From: Klebsiella sp. RHBSTW-00484
Lineage (GTDB): Bacteria; Pseudomonadota; Gammaproteobacteria; Enterobacterales; Enterobacteriaceae
Assembly: GCF_013705725.1 (NCBI RefSeq)
Contig: NZ_CP055485.1
Location: 1 to 55,838, forward strand
Reading direction: 5' to 3'
Length of the DNA: 55,838 nucleotides
Shown here: one piece after another, positions 36,371 to 44,969 of the stretch
Layout of the letters: each line of letters begins with the position of its first letter
Numbering within the stretch: position 1 is the first letter of the stretch
Made by a program: the position numbers and the translations under genes
The notes under the pieces: generated by a model
What the model was told of the DNA's origin: nothing
Database searches by the model: none
Seen by the model: the letters and a program-made list of their open reading frames with translations, nothing else

Positions 36371-38269
36371 TTAAAAATCGAGTAGCGATAATTTTTGATC
36401 TTCTACCTGCTGCGGTTCTTCTTCTGCGCTTGCTGTCTCCAGCTCTGGTTTAGCATGTGGATCAGTTACCGGAACCGGGTCTACTTCTATCAATTCAGGA
36501 ATGACTATCCCTGTGTCTGTCACTGGCGTGATTTCCTCGTCGTCAAAATCCAGTGCCTGTTTAACTTGCGGCGCGGCATCTGCAAGTGCAGGGGGAAGTG
36601 TGAAAATTTCCAGAGGGCGCTTTTTCACTTTCAGGGGCGAGATCAGCGAGGCGCGAGGTAACTCCGTTGCGGTAAAGATGTAACTAACAAAGGGAGGCAA
36701 ATTTTGAAGCATATTACTATCGATAAAATACCGTTCAGCCTGTCGGATGGTTCGTTCATCATCGATTGTTTCAGTCAATACAGCATTGGTTTTAGCTTTA
36801 CGGCTCTCGTCATCAACTAAAATAGTACCGGACATTCTGGCTACCCAATCCGCCGTATCTGGATCTTGCAACTTATACACCAATTTAAACTTGGCATTTT
36901 CAACTACAGCACCAACAACAGCATCACCATTTAAATCAGCCGGGCAGTCTCTTAAATCCGCTATTGATTGGTGCGCCATAATAATATGAACACCTTTATC
37001 ACGGGCTGCTCCTAAACCTTCGAGTGCAGGTTTTGATAGATGGTATTTAAGTTCGTCCAGGAAAATGGCGATAGGACGAATATCACCAGCAACACGATCA
37101 CGTAATTCAGCTAACTGAAATAAACGTACTAGCGTCATACGTTGTGACGTAATGATTTTAGAGTTACGCATTGAACCAATGATGTAACAGCATCCACCTT
37201 CATCAAAAATCTGTTTTAGCGAAAATCCTCCGGGTGCATTAATTGAATTCAGGAGCGCTAATTCTTCGGTTTTACCGTGGAAAGCTTTAATCGTTTCGCC
37301 AATGCTTTGAACATATTCACTGTTGTAAACGTCACGAATAGTTGCATCGGGATTTTTTGCGACAAACTGAGAAGCTATACGTGCGGCCTTACGGTCATCG
37401 ATACGGTAAAAGTCCGCTGCCTCGCCTTTTTCTGCCAGGCTGAACCCTGCAACAAATAATTCTTCGAGGTGCTCCGCTGTAATTCCCTCTATCAGGTTTA
37501 GTTGATAATCACCTTTGTTTAAGTCGATTAACACAAAAGGTTTCCCTGCATCTTCGCAAGCCTTCCTGAAAAGATGTGGTGCCCACTCGTCATTTTTTGG
37601 ATCTAAAACAAAAACACCCTCACCCGCTAAAATACTTTGATAAAGTAAAAGCGCGGCTGAAACACCTTTACCTGCCCCGGTAGTACCAATAATATCAGCG
37701 TGTTGTTTTTGCCAGTCTTTTACAGGGATATACTGAGGTTCTTTATCTCGGTCTAAACCAATGAAAATCCCTTTTTGCAAATCAATATAATCCATTGGAT
37801 CATAATGTTCTGTATTTGGTAAAAGTGATTTAACATGCCGGACATCGGTACGAACCTCCCTTTCTAAACCAGTTTTTTTAACCAGTTTTTTCTTCACCTT
37901 GTCAAGTTCCGGTGTTAGTAAGCGGCGCATGATAAGGTGAAAAATAAAACCGATAATGGTAAGTAGTAACAGAAATGACCACTTTAGAACGGGTACATCA
38001 ACTTCACCACGTCCCTTGTAGATCATCTGCAAAAACCATGTTGCAACGGGTGCCAGAGTGCCAAATAAAAAGCACAGCATGGAAAAGCCAATAATCAGTT
38101 TTTTCCACGCAGGTGCTTTCTGATGATCATCACTTTTAAGCGTTGCGAAAAATGGGAGAGTTAAACCCGATAATAACGCGAGTATCAATTGATGCCGTTG
38201 CATAAAACCATAAAACGAAAGAGCACCGTCTACTATCGGTGATAGCATGACGGCAATTTGATTAAACAT
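36371..38269 (-). CDS. mobB: Type IV coupling protein, MobB/VirD4-like
   Basis: 632-aa ATPase (from ATG 38269) that brings relaxase-DNA to the secretion channel. Transmembrane segments in the first 100 residues (LALLSGLTLPFFATL, LIIGFSMLCFLFGTLAPVATWFL, FLLLLTIIGFIFHLIMR). Walker A is GTTGAGKGVS, Walker B IFLDELKYHL, followed by AHQSIADLRD. The start at 38269 was preferred to 38302 because GGAGA lies about 8 bases before it. The length is near the 653 aa of CloDF13 MobB. The C-terminus is acidic and proline-rich (VIPELIEVDPVPVTDP). Confidence 0.9.
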   Translation of the reverse strand: MFNQIAVMLSPIVDGALSFYGFMQRHQLILALLSGLTLPFFATLKSDDHQKAPAWKKLIIGFSMLCFLFGTLAPVATWFLQMIYKGRGEVDVPVLKWSFLLLLTIIGFIFHLIMRRLLTPELDKVKKKLVKKTGLEREVRTDVRHVKSLLPNTEHYDPMDYIDLQKGIFIGLDRDKEPQYIPVKDWQKQHADIIGTTGAGKGVSAALLLYQSILAGEGVFVLDPKNDEWAPHLFRKACEDAGKPFVLIDLNKGDYQLNLIEGITAEHLEELFVAGFSLAEKGEAADFYRIDDRKAARIASQFVAKNPDATIRDVYNSEYVQSIGETIKAFHGKTEELALLNSINAPGGFSLKQIFDEGGCCYIIGSMRNSKIITSQRMTLVRLFQLAELRDRVAGDIRPIAIFLDELKYHLSKPALEGLGAARDKGVHIIMAHQSIADLRDCPADLNGDAVVGAVVENAKFKLVYKLQDPDTADWVARMSGTILVDDESRKAKTNAVLTETIDDERTIRQAERYFIDSNMLQNLPPFVSYIFTATELPRASLISPLKVKKRPLEIFTLPPALADAAPQVKQALDFDDEEITPVTDTGIVIPELIEVDPVPVTDPHAKPELETASAEEEPQQVEDQKLSLLDF

Positions 38270-38302
38270 TCTTGTATCTCCGGTTTGCTGTTCTCGCCGC
38301 AT

Positions 38303-39015
38303 ACCCTCACCGCATCAACTCACCGCGCAATGCGCGGCGAATCAATGCGGCGAAGCCATGAGGCTAAGGAAGGTGGCCGCGATGCGGCCATGAACCGGGA
38401 GGTATACTTCCCGGTTCTAACGACATGTGCCATTTCATGCGGGCTGGACGCCCTTATTCCATGTCACAAGGGGGTAATGTCGGCGCTGGACGCACCGCCA
38501 AAACCCCAAAGGTCAAAGGCGGCACACCGTCTTGCGCTACGCGCGACCACCCCCTTTAAGACGCCTGTTTTGACCCTTTTCTTCTCTTTGCTCGTTCCTC
38601 ACAAAGCGAATTAAAGGGAAACTAGGCTTTAAAGGGGGTGGTCGCGCCACGGGGATAAAGCCCCCTTAGCCTCGACGGTGTGCGGGGCAAGCCCCCCAAA
38701 TAAACCGCTATCGTGGGCGATAGCTTTTTGCTCGCTGGGGCGGCAAAATTTATTCGGCTCCCCCCGGCCTGTTCGGTTCCCTTTGGGGGAACGCTCTCAG
38801 GTGGGTTTGGCGACGCAAATTAGCAATTTCTTCGAAATTGAATTTACTCGCCGCACTCCACTTTTAATTCCATGCGGGGCATGAAATTAAAAGCCACAAA
38901 GCCGCGCCTGTGAGTGTTGTTATCACTTTTACTGGAGGTGTTTTCGGTGTGATGAAATTAGCAATCTTATGGATTGAATTTCATCACTTGGCGCGATTTT
39001 AACTACATATTTTGC
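38303..39015. other. Transfer control region, candidate oriT
   Basis: 713-bp gene-free and unusually structured stretch before mobB. It holds: hairpin CCGCGCA/TGCGCGG (38323-38337); a 26-bp near-perfect palindrome (38393-38418); nested inverted repeats, outer GCACACCGTC/GACGGTGTGC (38522-38531, 38674-38683) and inner GCGCGACCACCCCCTTTAA/its complement (38541-38559, 38629-38647, 19 of 19 paired); two copies of AAATTAGCAAT-N-ATTGAATTT (38817-38845 and 38955-38981); CTTTTAATTCCATG/CATGAAATTAAAAG near 38862-38895. A short open frame at 38258-38614 is not credible. Position beside the relaxase and coupling genes suggests oriT and mob promoters. Confidence 0.6.
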
Positions 39016-39414
39016 TTAACTGCTTTGATTGGCGATCAGGAAGGAATCAAGAGGTTTTCCTGCATCAAGTTCGTTTTGAATAGGGCGGGGTGTTCGTCCT
39101 ACGCCTGACCAATGTTTTTTAACACCACCTTCAATATATTCATATTTAGGTTTGCGTTTCGGAGATTTGACCTGTGCTTCACTACCGATTAAATCAGTCA
39201 AGGAAAACCCTTCCGCTTCAATAAGTGACATTAATTCCATTCGCTTATTTTCACGTTCGATACGTTGTTTTTCTTGCTCGTCATGCTCTGCTTTTTTATC
39301 CGCCAGTGCGGATGAAATACGGTCATTGAGCATGTTTAAAAATGTATAATCACTTTCTTTAAGGAATTTCTTTAACGTTCTTTCAGAGGTTAATTCTTCC
39401 TGGATAGGGTTCAT
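39016..39414 (-). CDS. H-NS-like nucleoid protein
   Basis: 132 aa. Long N-terminal coiled-coil oligomerisation region (LNMLNDRISSALADKKAEHDEQEKQRIERENKRMEL) and C-terminal DNA-binding domain KYEYIEGGVKKHWSGVGRTPRPIQNELDAGKPLDSFLI, with the GRTP core of H-NS. Plasmid H-NS homologues silence AT-rich acquired genes and reduce the fitness cost of the plasmid, and here the AT-rich Thoeris block is an obvious target. It overlaps the topB stop by 4 bp, so it is co-transcribed with the transfer operon. Confidence 0.88.
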   Translation of the reverse strand: MNPIQEELTSERTLKKFLKESDYTFLNMLNDRISSALADKKAEHDEQEKQRIERENKRMELMSLIEAEGFSLTDLIGSEAQVKSPKRKPKYEYIEGGVKKHWSGVGRTPRPIQNELDAGKPLDSFLIANQSS

Positions 39415-41612
39415 AGCTTTAGCTCTCTTGGCATGGATTTAGGTGATGGTTTTTTATCATCTCGCGGTGGATATTCAAAATCTAATGCACCTGTTGATTT
39501 ATCTTTCAGAATAATAAACATTGAATAGGTGCTGTCATTTTTCTTGCTTTTAAATCCTTTTATCTCCCCGCTTTTCCCTTTTGATATAATTGTCTCGATC
39601 TGTTTTTGAGTCAGGTTTTTACCCCGATATTCAAGCCATATTCTAAATTTACATCCGGTGCAATTACAGGCTTTTGCCGTCATAACTAATTCAGAATTAC
39701 ATGACGGACATGTAACAGTGAGTCGTGATAGTTGGGTTTTAGATGCTACCTGTTCGGTAGCCGTAATATTGATGCTAGCACTTTCCACCATACGAGTGAT
39801 TTCGGCATAAAGGCCATCTATAAACTTATCAATAGTCATTTGGCCACTTTCAATTGCCGCTTGTTTTTCAGCCCATACAGCCGTCATATCAGGCTGTGTG
39901 GCAACGTCTGGAAGCGCGTCAATTAAAGAAATACCCGCATCGGTAGGAATGAATTTCCCTTTCTCTATGCTGATATAATTGCGTTTTTTCAACGTTTCGA
40001 TAATCCCTGCACGGGTCGCTGGAGTTCCAATTCCGCCGTGTTCGTCTTTTTTGTCTTTGTCCTTTTCTTTCAGCAGTTGTTTAATGCGTGGATCACTCAC
40101 AAAATCGGCCACGCGAACCAGCGCAGCCAGCAATGTGGCCTCAGTGAACAATGGGGCTGGCTTTGTTTTTTTCTCAGACACATCTACATCACGGCAGGTA
40201 AGTGTTTCCCCCGTTCGTAAAAGACTAAGCAAGTCGAAATCACCAGACTCATCGGCTTGTTCGTCGTCGCTATCACTATCATTCAGCAATGACGTAAAGC
40301 CGACTGCGATAGTTTTACGGGCGCGTACTGAGAACGTTTCTCCGCCGCATTCAATCACTACGCTGGCCTCTTTAAAGGCTTTTTTCGGCATGAATTGCGC
40401 GATATAAAAGGACGCAACAGCCAGATAAACCACTTTTTCGTTGGCACTCAAGGCTGATAAATCAGGCACTCGGTTTGTTGGGATAATCGCCGTATGCGCT
40501 GTTACCTGGCTGCTGTTAAACGCTTTGCTTTTCCGGCTGGCGTCGGTATCGAGCGAACTAAAATCAGGTAACGATTTTAGCGCCTCAATGAGTTGAGGTG
40601 CTTCACTGTATTGTTCATCAGACAGATAGGAGCAATCAGAACGGTTGTACGTGATCGCCTTATGTTTTTCACGTAACGATTGTGTAATGTCCAGGGTTTG
40701 CTGTGCCGTCAGTTTGTTTTTTTGGTTCATGTACTGCTGTAGGCGAACCAGGTTAAACGGCAGAGGGGCGGGGGTTTCCTTATCATCAACTGCTGCGGCC
40801 TTAATCGTGGCTGGTTTCCCAGACAGCGATTTAGCCAGGCTTTCTCCCCATTTTTTATCGTTGAGCCGGTTTTTCTCGTCAACGGGTGCATTCTCTGACA
40901 CCTTCCAGTTAGCGCGAATTACGTCAGTATCATTGAGGAAGTTTCCCATCAGGGTGTAGTAAAAACTTGATTCATGAGACTGGTTTTCACGCCACCGGCG
41001 CACGATTAAACCGAGCACCGGCGTTTGGACTCGACCAACGGAAAGGACATTCTTATAGCCTTTTTCCTGTGCTTTAATGGAATATGCGCGGCTCATGCTG
41101 AAACCGTAAATAGCGTCACCGGCGCTGCGCATCAGGGCTTTAAGATAAAGCCCCCGGAACTGACTATTATCTTTCAGTGAACTGAGCGCCTTTTTCACCG
41201 CTGGCGCGGTGTTGTCATTAATCAGGGCGCGTTTTACAGGGGCTGTGTTTCCGGCATATTCGAGCAATTCATCAACCAGTAACTGACCTTCATCATCGGG
41301 ATCGCCGCAATGCACAATCATTTTGATGTCCGGTCGTTTTATGAGCGATATTAACGTAGCCGCTTGTTTGGCCACACTTTCCTTTGGTTGAAGCTGTACG
41401 GGGTACAGCTTCAACGGCAAAGTATCGAGAGTCCAGGTCTTGTAAGCGGGGTTAATCTGCTCAGGCGGCACCATTTCAAGGACGTGGCCAACGCAATAGC
41501 TCACAATATCGGTGGCTGATTCAAAGTAACCATCGTGCCTGGTGAAATTTCCGTTGAGTGCTTTAACTATGTCGGTTGCCACTGAGGGTTTTTCTGCAAT
41601 AAAGAGTCTCAT
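39411..41612 (-). CDS. topB: DNA topoisomerase III (TopB-like)
   Basis: 733-aa type IA topoisomerase. TOPRIM domain at the start (MRLFIAEKPSVATDIVKALNG, HCGDPDDEGQLLVDELLEY). Catalytic Tyr in AITYNRSDCSYL. Core GRVQTPVLGLIVRRW. A C-terminal zinc-ribbon-like segment (CPSCNSELVMTAKACNCTGC) may bind ssDNA. Similar genes stand in many conjugative plasmids with P- or T-type transfer systems, where they may decatenate or process transferred DNA. It is 6 bp after the next upstream gene and overlaps the H-NS-like gene. Confidence 0.93.
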   Translation of the reverse strand: MRLFIAEKPSVATDIVKALNGNFTRHDGYFESATDIVSYCVGHVLEMVPPEQINPAYKTWTLDTLPLKLYPVQLQPKESVAKQAATLISLIKRPDIKMIVHCGDPDDEGQLLVDELLEYAGNTAPVKRALINDNTAPAVKKALSSLKDNSQFRGLYLKALMRSAGDAIYGFSMSRAYSIKAQEKGYKNVLSVGRVQTPVLGLIVRRWRENQSHESSFYYTLMGNFLNDTDVIRANWKVSENAPVDEKNRLNDKKWGESLAKSLSGKPATIKAAAVDDKETPAPLPFNLVRLQQYMNQKNKLTAQQTLDITQSLREKHKAITYNRSDCSYLSDEQYSEAPQLIEALKSLPDFSSLDTDASRKSKAFNSSQVTAHTAIIPTNRVPDLSALSANEKVVYLAVASFYIAQFMPKKAFKEASVVIECGGETFSVRARKTIAVGFTSLLNDSDSDDEQADESGDFDLLSLLRTGETLTCRDVDVSEKKTKPAPLFTEATLLAALVRVADFVSDPRIKQLLKEKDKDKKDEHGGIGTPATRAGIIETLKKRNYISIEKGKFIPTDAGISLIDALPDVATQPDMTAVWAEKQAAIESGQMTIDKFIDGLYAEITRMVESASINITATEQVASKTQLSRLTVTCPSCNSELVMTAKACNCTGCKFRIWLEYRGKNLTQKQIETIISKGKSGEIKGFKSKKNDSTYSMFIILKDKSTGALDFEYPPRDDKKPSPKSMPRELKL

Positions 41613-41618
41613 AACTCA

Positions 41619-41927
41619 CTACTCCTGATTTTGGCGAATTTCAGCCAGCGTTTCGTGGTAGCACTGGCGACTTTCCTCTAGGGCTTTGTCATCTAGGTGA
41701 AAACCACGTTTGGCCGCTGCCTGTTGGAATGTTTCGGCATCACCGGCGCTGAGGTTGGCCAGCAGCTTTCTTAGCTCACTAAGGACGCGGTATTGATAGA
41801 TTTCGTAATGCAAACCACATCCGTGGTGTGCTTCTTTCTCGATGCGCTGAATAAGGCTTTCAGCTCTAACCGAGTCGCCGCGTTCGTGTGCCCAGGGAGA
41901 TGCAATAAATCCGGGCTTAAAACTCAT
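41619..41927 (-). CDS. Small protein of the transfer operon, unknown function
   Basis: 102 aa, charged and helical (VRAESLIQRIEKEAHHGCGLHYEIYQYRVLSELRKLLANL). No family recognised. It lies 2 bp after the KikA/TrbM-like gene and 6 bp before topB, so it is part of the operon. No signal peptide or membrane segment. Confidence 0.7.
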   Translation of the reverse strand: MSFKPGFIASPWAHERGDSVRAESLIQRIEKEAHHGCGLHYEIYQYRVLSELRKLLANLSAGDAETFQQAAAKRGFHLDDKALEESRQCYHETLAEIRQNQE

Positions 41928-41929
41928 CG

Positions 41930-42235
41930 CTACCCCCTGATTCGTCCAAATTGGCTGATGATTTTGGCGATGGCCTCTGGATCTGCGGCTTTACATTCCC
42001 CGAGAAACTCCTTACGCATGTTTGATGTTTTCGAGGGGTCAAACCGGCCTTTCTTTTTGAAAGCGTTAATCTTGAAAAAGGATCTTTCGGCGCTGCTGCA
42101 TTCACTGCCACCGCTGTTACCCGTTACTTTGCCGAACATACACAACACGACTTCGCAGGGATCAGCAGCGAAAGTAGGAGCAGAAAAACCAGCAGACAGG
42201 CACAGCAGTGCCGCCGCGATAGCGATATTTTTCAT
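41930..42235 (-). CDS. TrbM/KikA-like periplasmic protein
   Basis: 101 aa. Signal peptide MKNIAIAAALLCLSAGFSAPTFA cut before ADPC. Mature part has DPCEVVLCMFGKVTG and ECSSAERSFFKI, the cysteine pattern and CxxCMxG-like core of TrbM/KikA proteins (RP4 TrbM, pKM101 KikA). These are accessory mating-pair-formation factors. Disulfides are likely. Confidence 0.8.
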   Translation of the reverse strand: MKNIAIAAALLCLSAGFSAPTFAADPCEVVLCMFGKVTGNSGGSECSSAERSFFKINAFKKKGRFDPSKTSNMRKEFLGECKAADPEAIAKIISQFGRIRG

Positions 42236-42265
42236 GTGATTACCTTTTGAATTTAAATGAGGGGA

Positions 42266-42676
42266 TTAGCGATAAAAGTAAATATCGGTGACAGAACAGG
42301 TAAGACAGCCGCTGCTTTTGGGCGTAAATGAAACAACGGCTTTAGAGCCGTGGCTTCTCAACCAGGCTTTTGCAGCAAAATATTGTGCGCCGCTGGCGGC
42401 ATTCACGATGATGTTTGGCGAATGAACAACCGCATACCAAACTCCCGGAGGGTAAACCTCATCGGGGTCGAAATTGGTTATATGTTGCGACCAGTGGCCT
42501 GTTACGCTGGCCGCTGGAACCACAACACCATTTTCTTCCCAGTGGGGCAAACTGGTGTTCATCGATGCCGGTGCTTTGTCCCATTCAGGTTGTACGGGTT
42601 CCGGTGGGGAGGAACACCCGGACAGCACAGCCACCAATGTGGCCGCGTAGAGGAATTTACATTGAGGCATAGCCAA
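42266..42676 (-). CDS. Cag12-family/TraH-like lipoprotein
   Basis: 136 aa. Lipobox at the N-terminus (ATLVAVLSGC, Cys about residue 21). The mature part has WSQHITNFDPDEVYPPGVWYAVVHSP and CLTCSVTDIYFYR at the end, as in Cag12/TraH-like lipoproteins found next to VirB11 in IncN and IncX transfer operons. It overlaps the 3' end of virB11 by 20 bp. It is probably an outer-membrane accessory of the channel. Confidence 0.75.
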   Translation of the reverse strand: MAMPQCKFLYAATLVAVLSGCSSPPEPVQPEWDKAPASMNTSLPHWEENGVVVPAASVTGHWSQHITNFDPDEVYPPGVWYAVVHSPNIIVNAASGAQYFAAKAWLRSHGSKAVVSFTPKSSGCLTCSVTDIYFYR

Positions 42677-43688
42677 AGCTCTCCTTTATTTCTGCAAGGT
42701 GCAGGGGTTTAAAGTAAACATCGCCCATACGGCGAATATCACCGTGAATATCGACACTCACTATTACGTCAACGCAGTTGAGTACCTTACGTAACAGCAC
42801 GTCATACGGCATTCCCTTACAAGCGGCGTTCTCATAGCAGCGGTCGATGATGCCGGTGATACAGTCTTTGGGATTACCGGCGTGAAGCGAAGTTACAAGC
42901 CCTTCGTGGCCAGATCCGATAATCTTGAGGCAATCCCATGCCTCACCACCGCGTACTTCAGCCAGCAGGATGCGATCCGGGTTCATGCGATAACAGGAAC
43001 GGATAAGCCGTGCCGGGGTAACAATCGCATCTTCACCGGCGTCAGCCGGGTAATACAGGTGGACATAATTTTTATGGTGATAGAATTTAACTTCAGGGTT
43101 GTCTTCGATAGTAATTAAGCGCAGATATATTGGAATGTAATGCAAAAGCATTTTCATATAGGTTGTTTTACCTGAGCCAGTTTCACCGACAATAAATACA
43201 GACTTCCCGCACTCAATTACTTTTTCCATGAATAACGGAATATTTCCAGATTTATAAATTTCCGCGAGTTCATCATCTTTACTTTGAACCTTTTCTGTTC
43301 CTGTTACACGGTTATAGAAACCGCCGTCTATATATGATTGATGCGTTCGCTGATAAAAATCAGGTTTACGCACGGTGATTGAAACGGTGTTGCGCTCACA
43401 GGCTGAAGGGATAATAACCTGGCAGCGCTCCCCTGATGCCAGCGTAGCGGACAGGATAGGGCTGGTATCATCAATGTTATCGTCATTCCAGACGGCGAGA
43501 GCCTTAGCAAACGCCTGGCACTGAGCCAGGGTCACAGGGGAGTCGTGCATCTCCCACCTCCCCCTGATTTTAGTGTGAAGCTCTCCGGGGCGATTAATGG
43601 CAATTTCTGTTAACCCGTCAATTGCAAGATAATCTCCAAATATACTGTCACGCATATATTCAAGAGAGAGGTTTTCTTCCTGTTTCAT
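42657..43688 (-). CDS. virB11: VirB11-type secretion ATPase
   Basis: 343-aa hexameric ATPase at the cytoplasmic base of the type IV secretion system. Walker A GETGSGKTTYMKML near residue 165, Asp box ITIEDNPEVKF, Walker B region RILLAEVRGGEAWD, His box SLHAGNPKDC. Order and length match PilX11/TraG-type VirB11 proteins. It starts 6 bp after virB10. Confidence 0.95.
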   Translation of the reverse strand: MKQEENLSLEYMRDSIFGDYLAIDGLTEIAINRPGELHTKIRGRWEMHDSPVTLAQCQAFAKALAVWNDDNIDDTSPILSATLASGERCQVIIPSACERNTVSITVRKPDFYQRTHQSYIDGGFYNRVTGTEKVQSKDDELAEIYKSGNIPLFMEKVIECGKSVFIVGETGSGKTTYMKMLLHYIPIYLRLITIEDNPEVKFYHHKNYVHLYYPADAGEDAIVTPARLIRSCYRMNPDRILLAEVRGGEAWDCLKIIGSGHEGLVTSLHAGNPKDCITGIIDRCYENAACKGMPYDVLLRKVLNCVDVIVSVDIHGDIRRMGDVYFKPLHLAEIKESFGYASM

Positions 43689-43694
43689 AGAAAA

Positions 43695-44969
43695 TCATCT
43701 CATGTTTAATTTATATACACCGGAAAAATCAATATCTGTCGAGGTCATTATTCCGATAATATCGCCCTGGTTTCGGTACATGGTTGGCGGGATGTTAATA
43801 CTATTATCCAGTGTTGTTTTGGCCATCTCAGCGGCAGCGGTACGGGTATTTTCAGTATAATCAGTATTACGGTCTTTACCTGGTGCGCTATCGGCGGCTG
43901 CTGCGGCAACGTCTTGCACCATACTAAGCATCATGGCATTGCCAAATCGCTCCCAGAAGTGAGTATCAATCCACCCATCGATTCCGGCTTCACCGAGTTG
44001 GCCAACAACCTGTGAATCGATAAGGGGAATCTGGACTGCATCCGGGGTTCTCAGTTCTGTCCAGGCGATAAACATTCTGCCCTGGCCGTGCTTCAATGTG
44101 CCGTTACGGTAGACGCCACGCGCTATTGTTCCGGCAGGGATCAGCCGTACAAAATTGTTGGCGCTATAAACGTCTTCGCTAATCATGCAGGTAATCTTAC
44201 CGGCAACGTCTGATACGAACCGGCGCATTAACGAGCAGGGAATATAGCGGTCTACAGGGATATAGAGGTTAGGATCAAGGTTAAGGCGTTTAACTCCGGT
44301 GATTCTGGCCACACCATCAGATCCCTGACCTGCATCACTAGGTGTATCGCTACCATCCGGGCAATGCAATTTCCCATCAGCACCTTTTACCAGTATTTTT
44401 TTGCATTGAACGTAGGATAAATCCTGTGGAGAATCAGCGGTATGTCCAGTTTCCTGTTGTCGCGTTGATCCCCCGGTTTGACTGGCGGTGTTACTGCGCT
44501 GGCCAGTATTCTCTGAGCCGCCAGATTCGGCCAGTGCACTGGCCTTACTGAATGCAACTGGCGGCGGTGGCACTGACGGTATATCGCTTTCCCCGGCCTT
44601 ATTATCTGCTGATGAATCTTGCATGAACGCACCCAGTGGGTTTGTGTCCTGCCCCATGCCACGCCGTTCCGTCCCCCCTTTAGGTGTTGCGCTTACCTGT
44701 TTATCACTATCCGGGGTGTCTTCTTTACTGCCTTTTAACAACCCCATTACATAGTCGCCGCCAGCGGCCAGACCTATCAGCAGTATCAGGCTGATAATAC
44801 CGACAATCAGTGTCCGCTTTCCTTTTGGCTTATTATGCTTAACAACAATCGGCTGACCGGGTTCCGGTTTATCATCCGGTGCACCTTTGGCCAATTCTGC
44901 GCGCGCCCGTTCACGCGCTTCGGCTTCCAGTTCTGCGGGGGTCTTCAGGTCTTCTTCTTTATCTGTCAT
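43695..44969 (-). CDS. virB10: VirB10-type channel protein
   Basis: 424 aa. Short cytoplasmic N-terminus, one transmembrane helix (KRTLIVGIISLILLIGLAAGGDYVMG, about residues 52-77), low-complexity periplasmic linker with Pro and Ser (SDIPSVPPPPVAFSK), and the C-terminal TrbI-like outer-membrane domain (RFVSDVAGKITCMISEDVYSANNFVRLIPAGTIARGVYRNG). It spans the whole envelope and passes energy from the ATPases to the outer-membrane core. The start overlaps virB9 by 4 bp. Confidence 0.95.
   Translation of the reverse strand: MTDKEEDLKTPAELEAEARERARAELAKGAPDDKPEPGQPIVVKHNKPKGKRTLIVGIISLILLIGLAAGGDYVMGLLKGSKEDTPDSDKQVSATPKGGTERRGMGQDTNPLGAFMQDSSADNKAGESDIPSVPPPPVAFSKASALAESGGSENTGQRSNTASQTGGSTRQQETGHTADSPQDLSYVQCKKILVKGADGKLHCPDGSDTPSDAGQGSDGVARITGVKRLNLDPNLYIPVDRYIPCSLMRRFVSDVAGKITCMISEDVYSANNFVRLIPAGTIARGVYRNGTLKHGQGRMFIAWTELRTPDAVQIPLIDSQVVGQLGEAGIDGWIDTHFWERFGNAMMLSMVQDVAAAAADSAPGKDRNTDYTENTRTAAAEMAKTTLDNSINIPPTMYRNQGDIIGIMTSTDIDFSGVYKLNMR

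Noticed and set aside
38258..38614. 118-aa open frame in the mob control region
   Set aside because: Arg/Ala-rich low-complexity translation, crosses strong inverted repeats and the mobB start on the other strand, no ribosome site.
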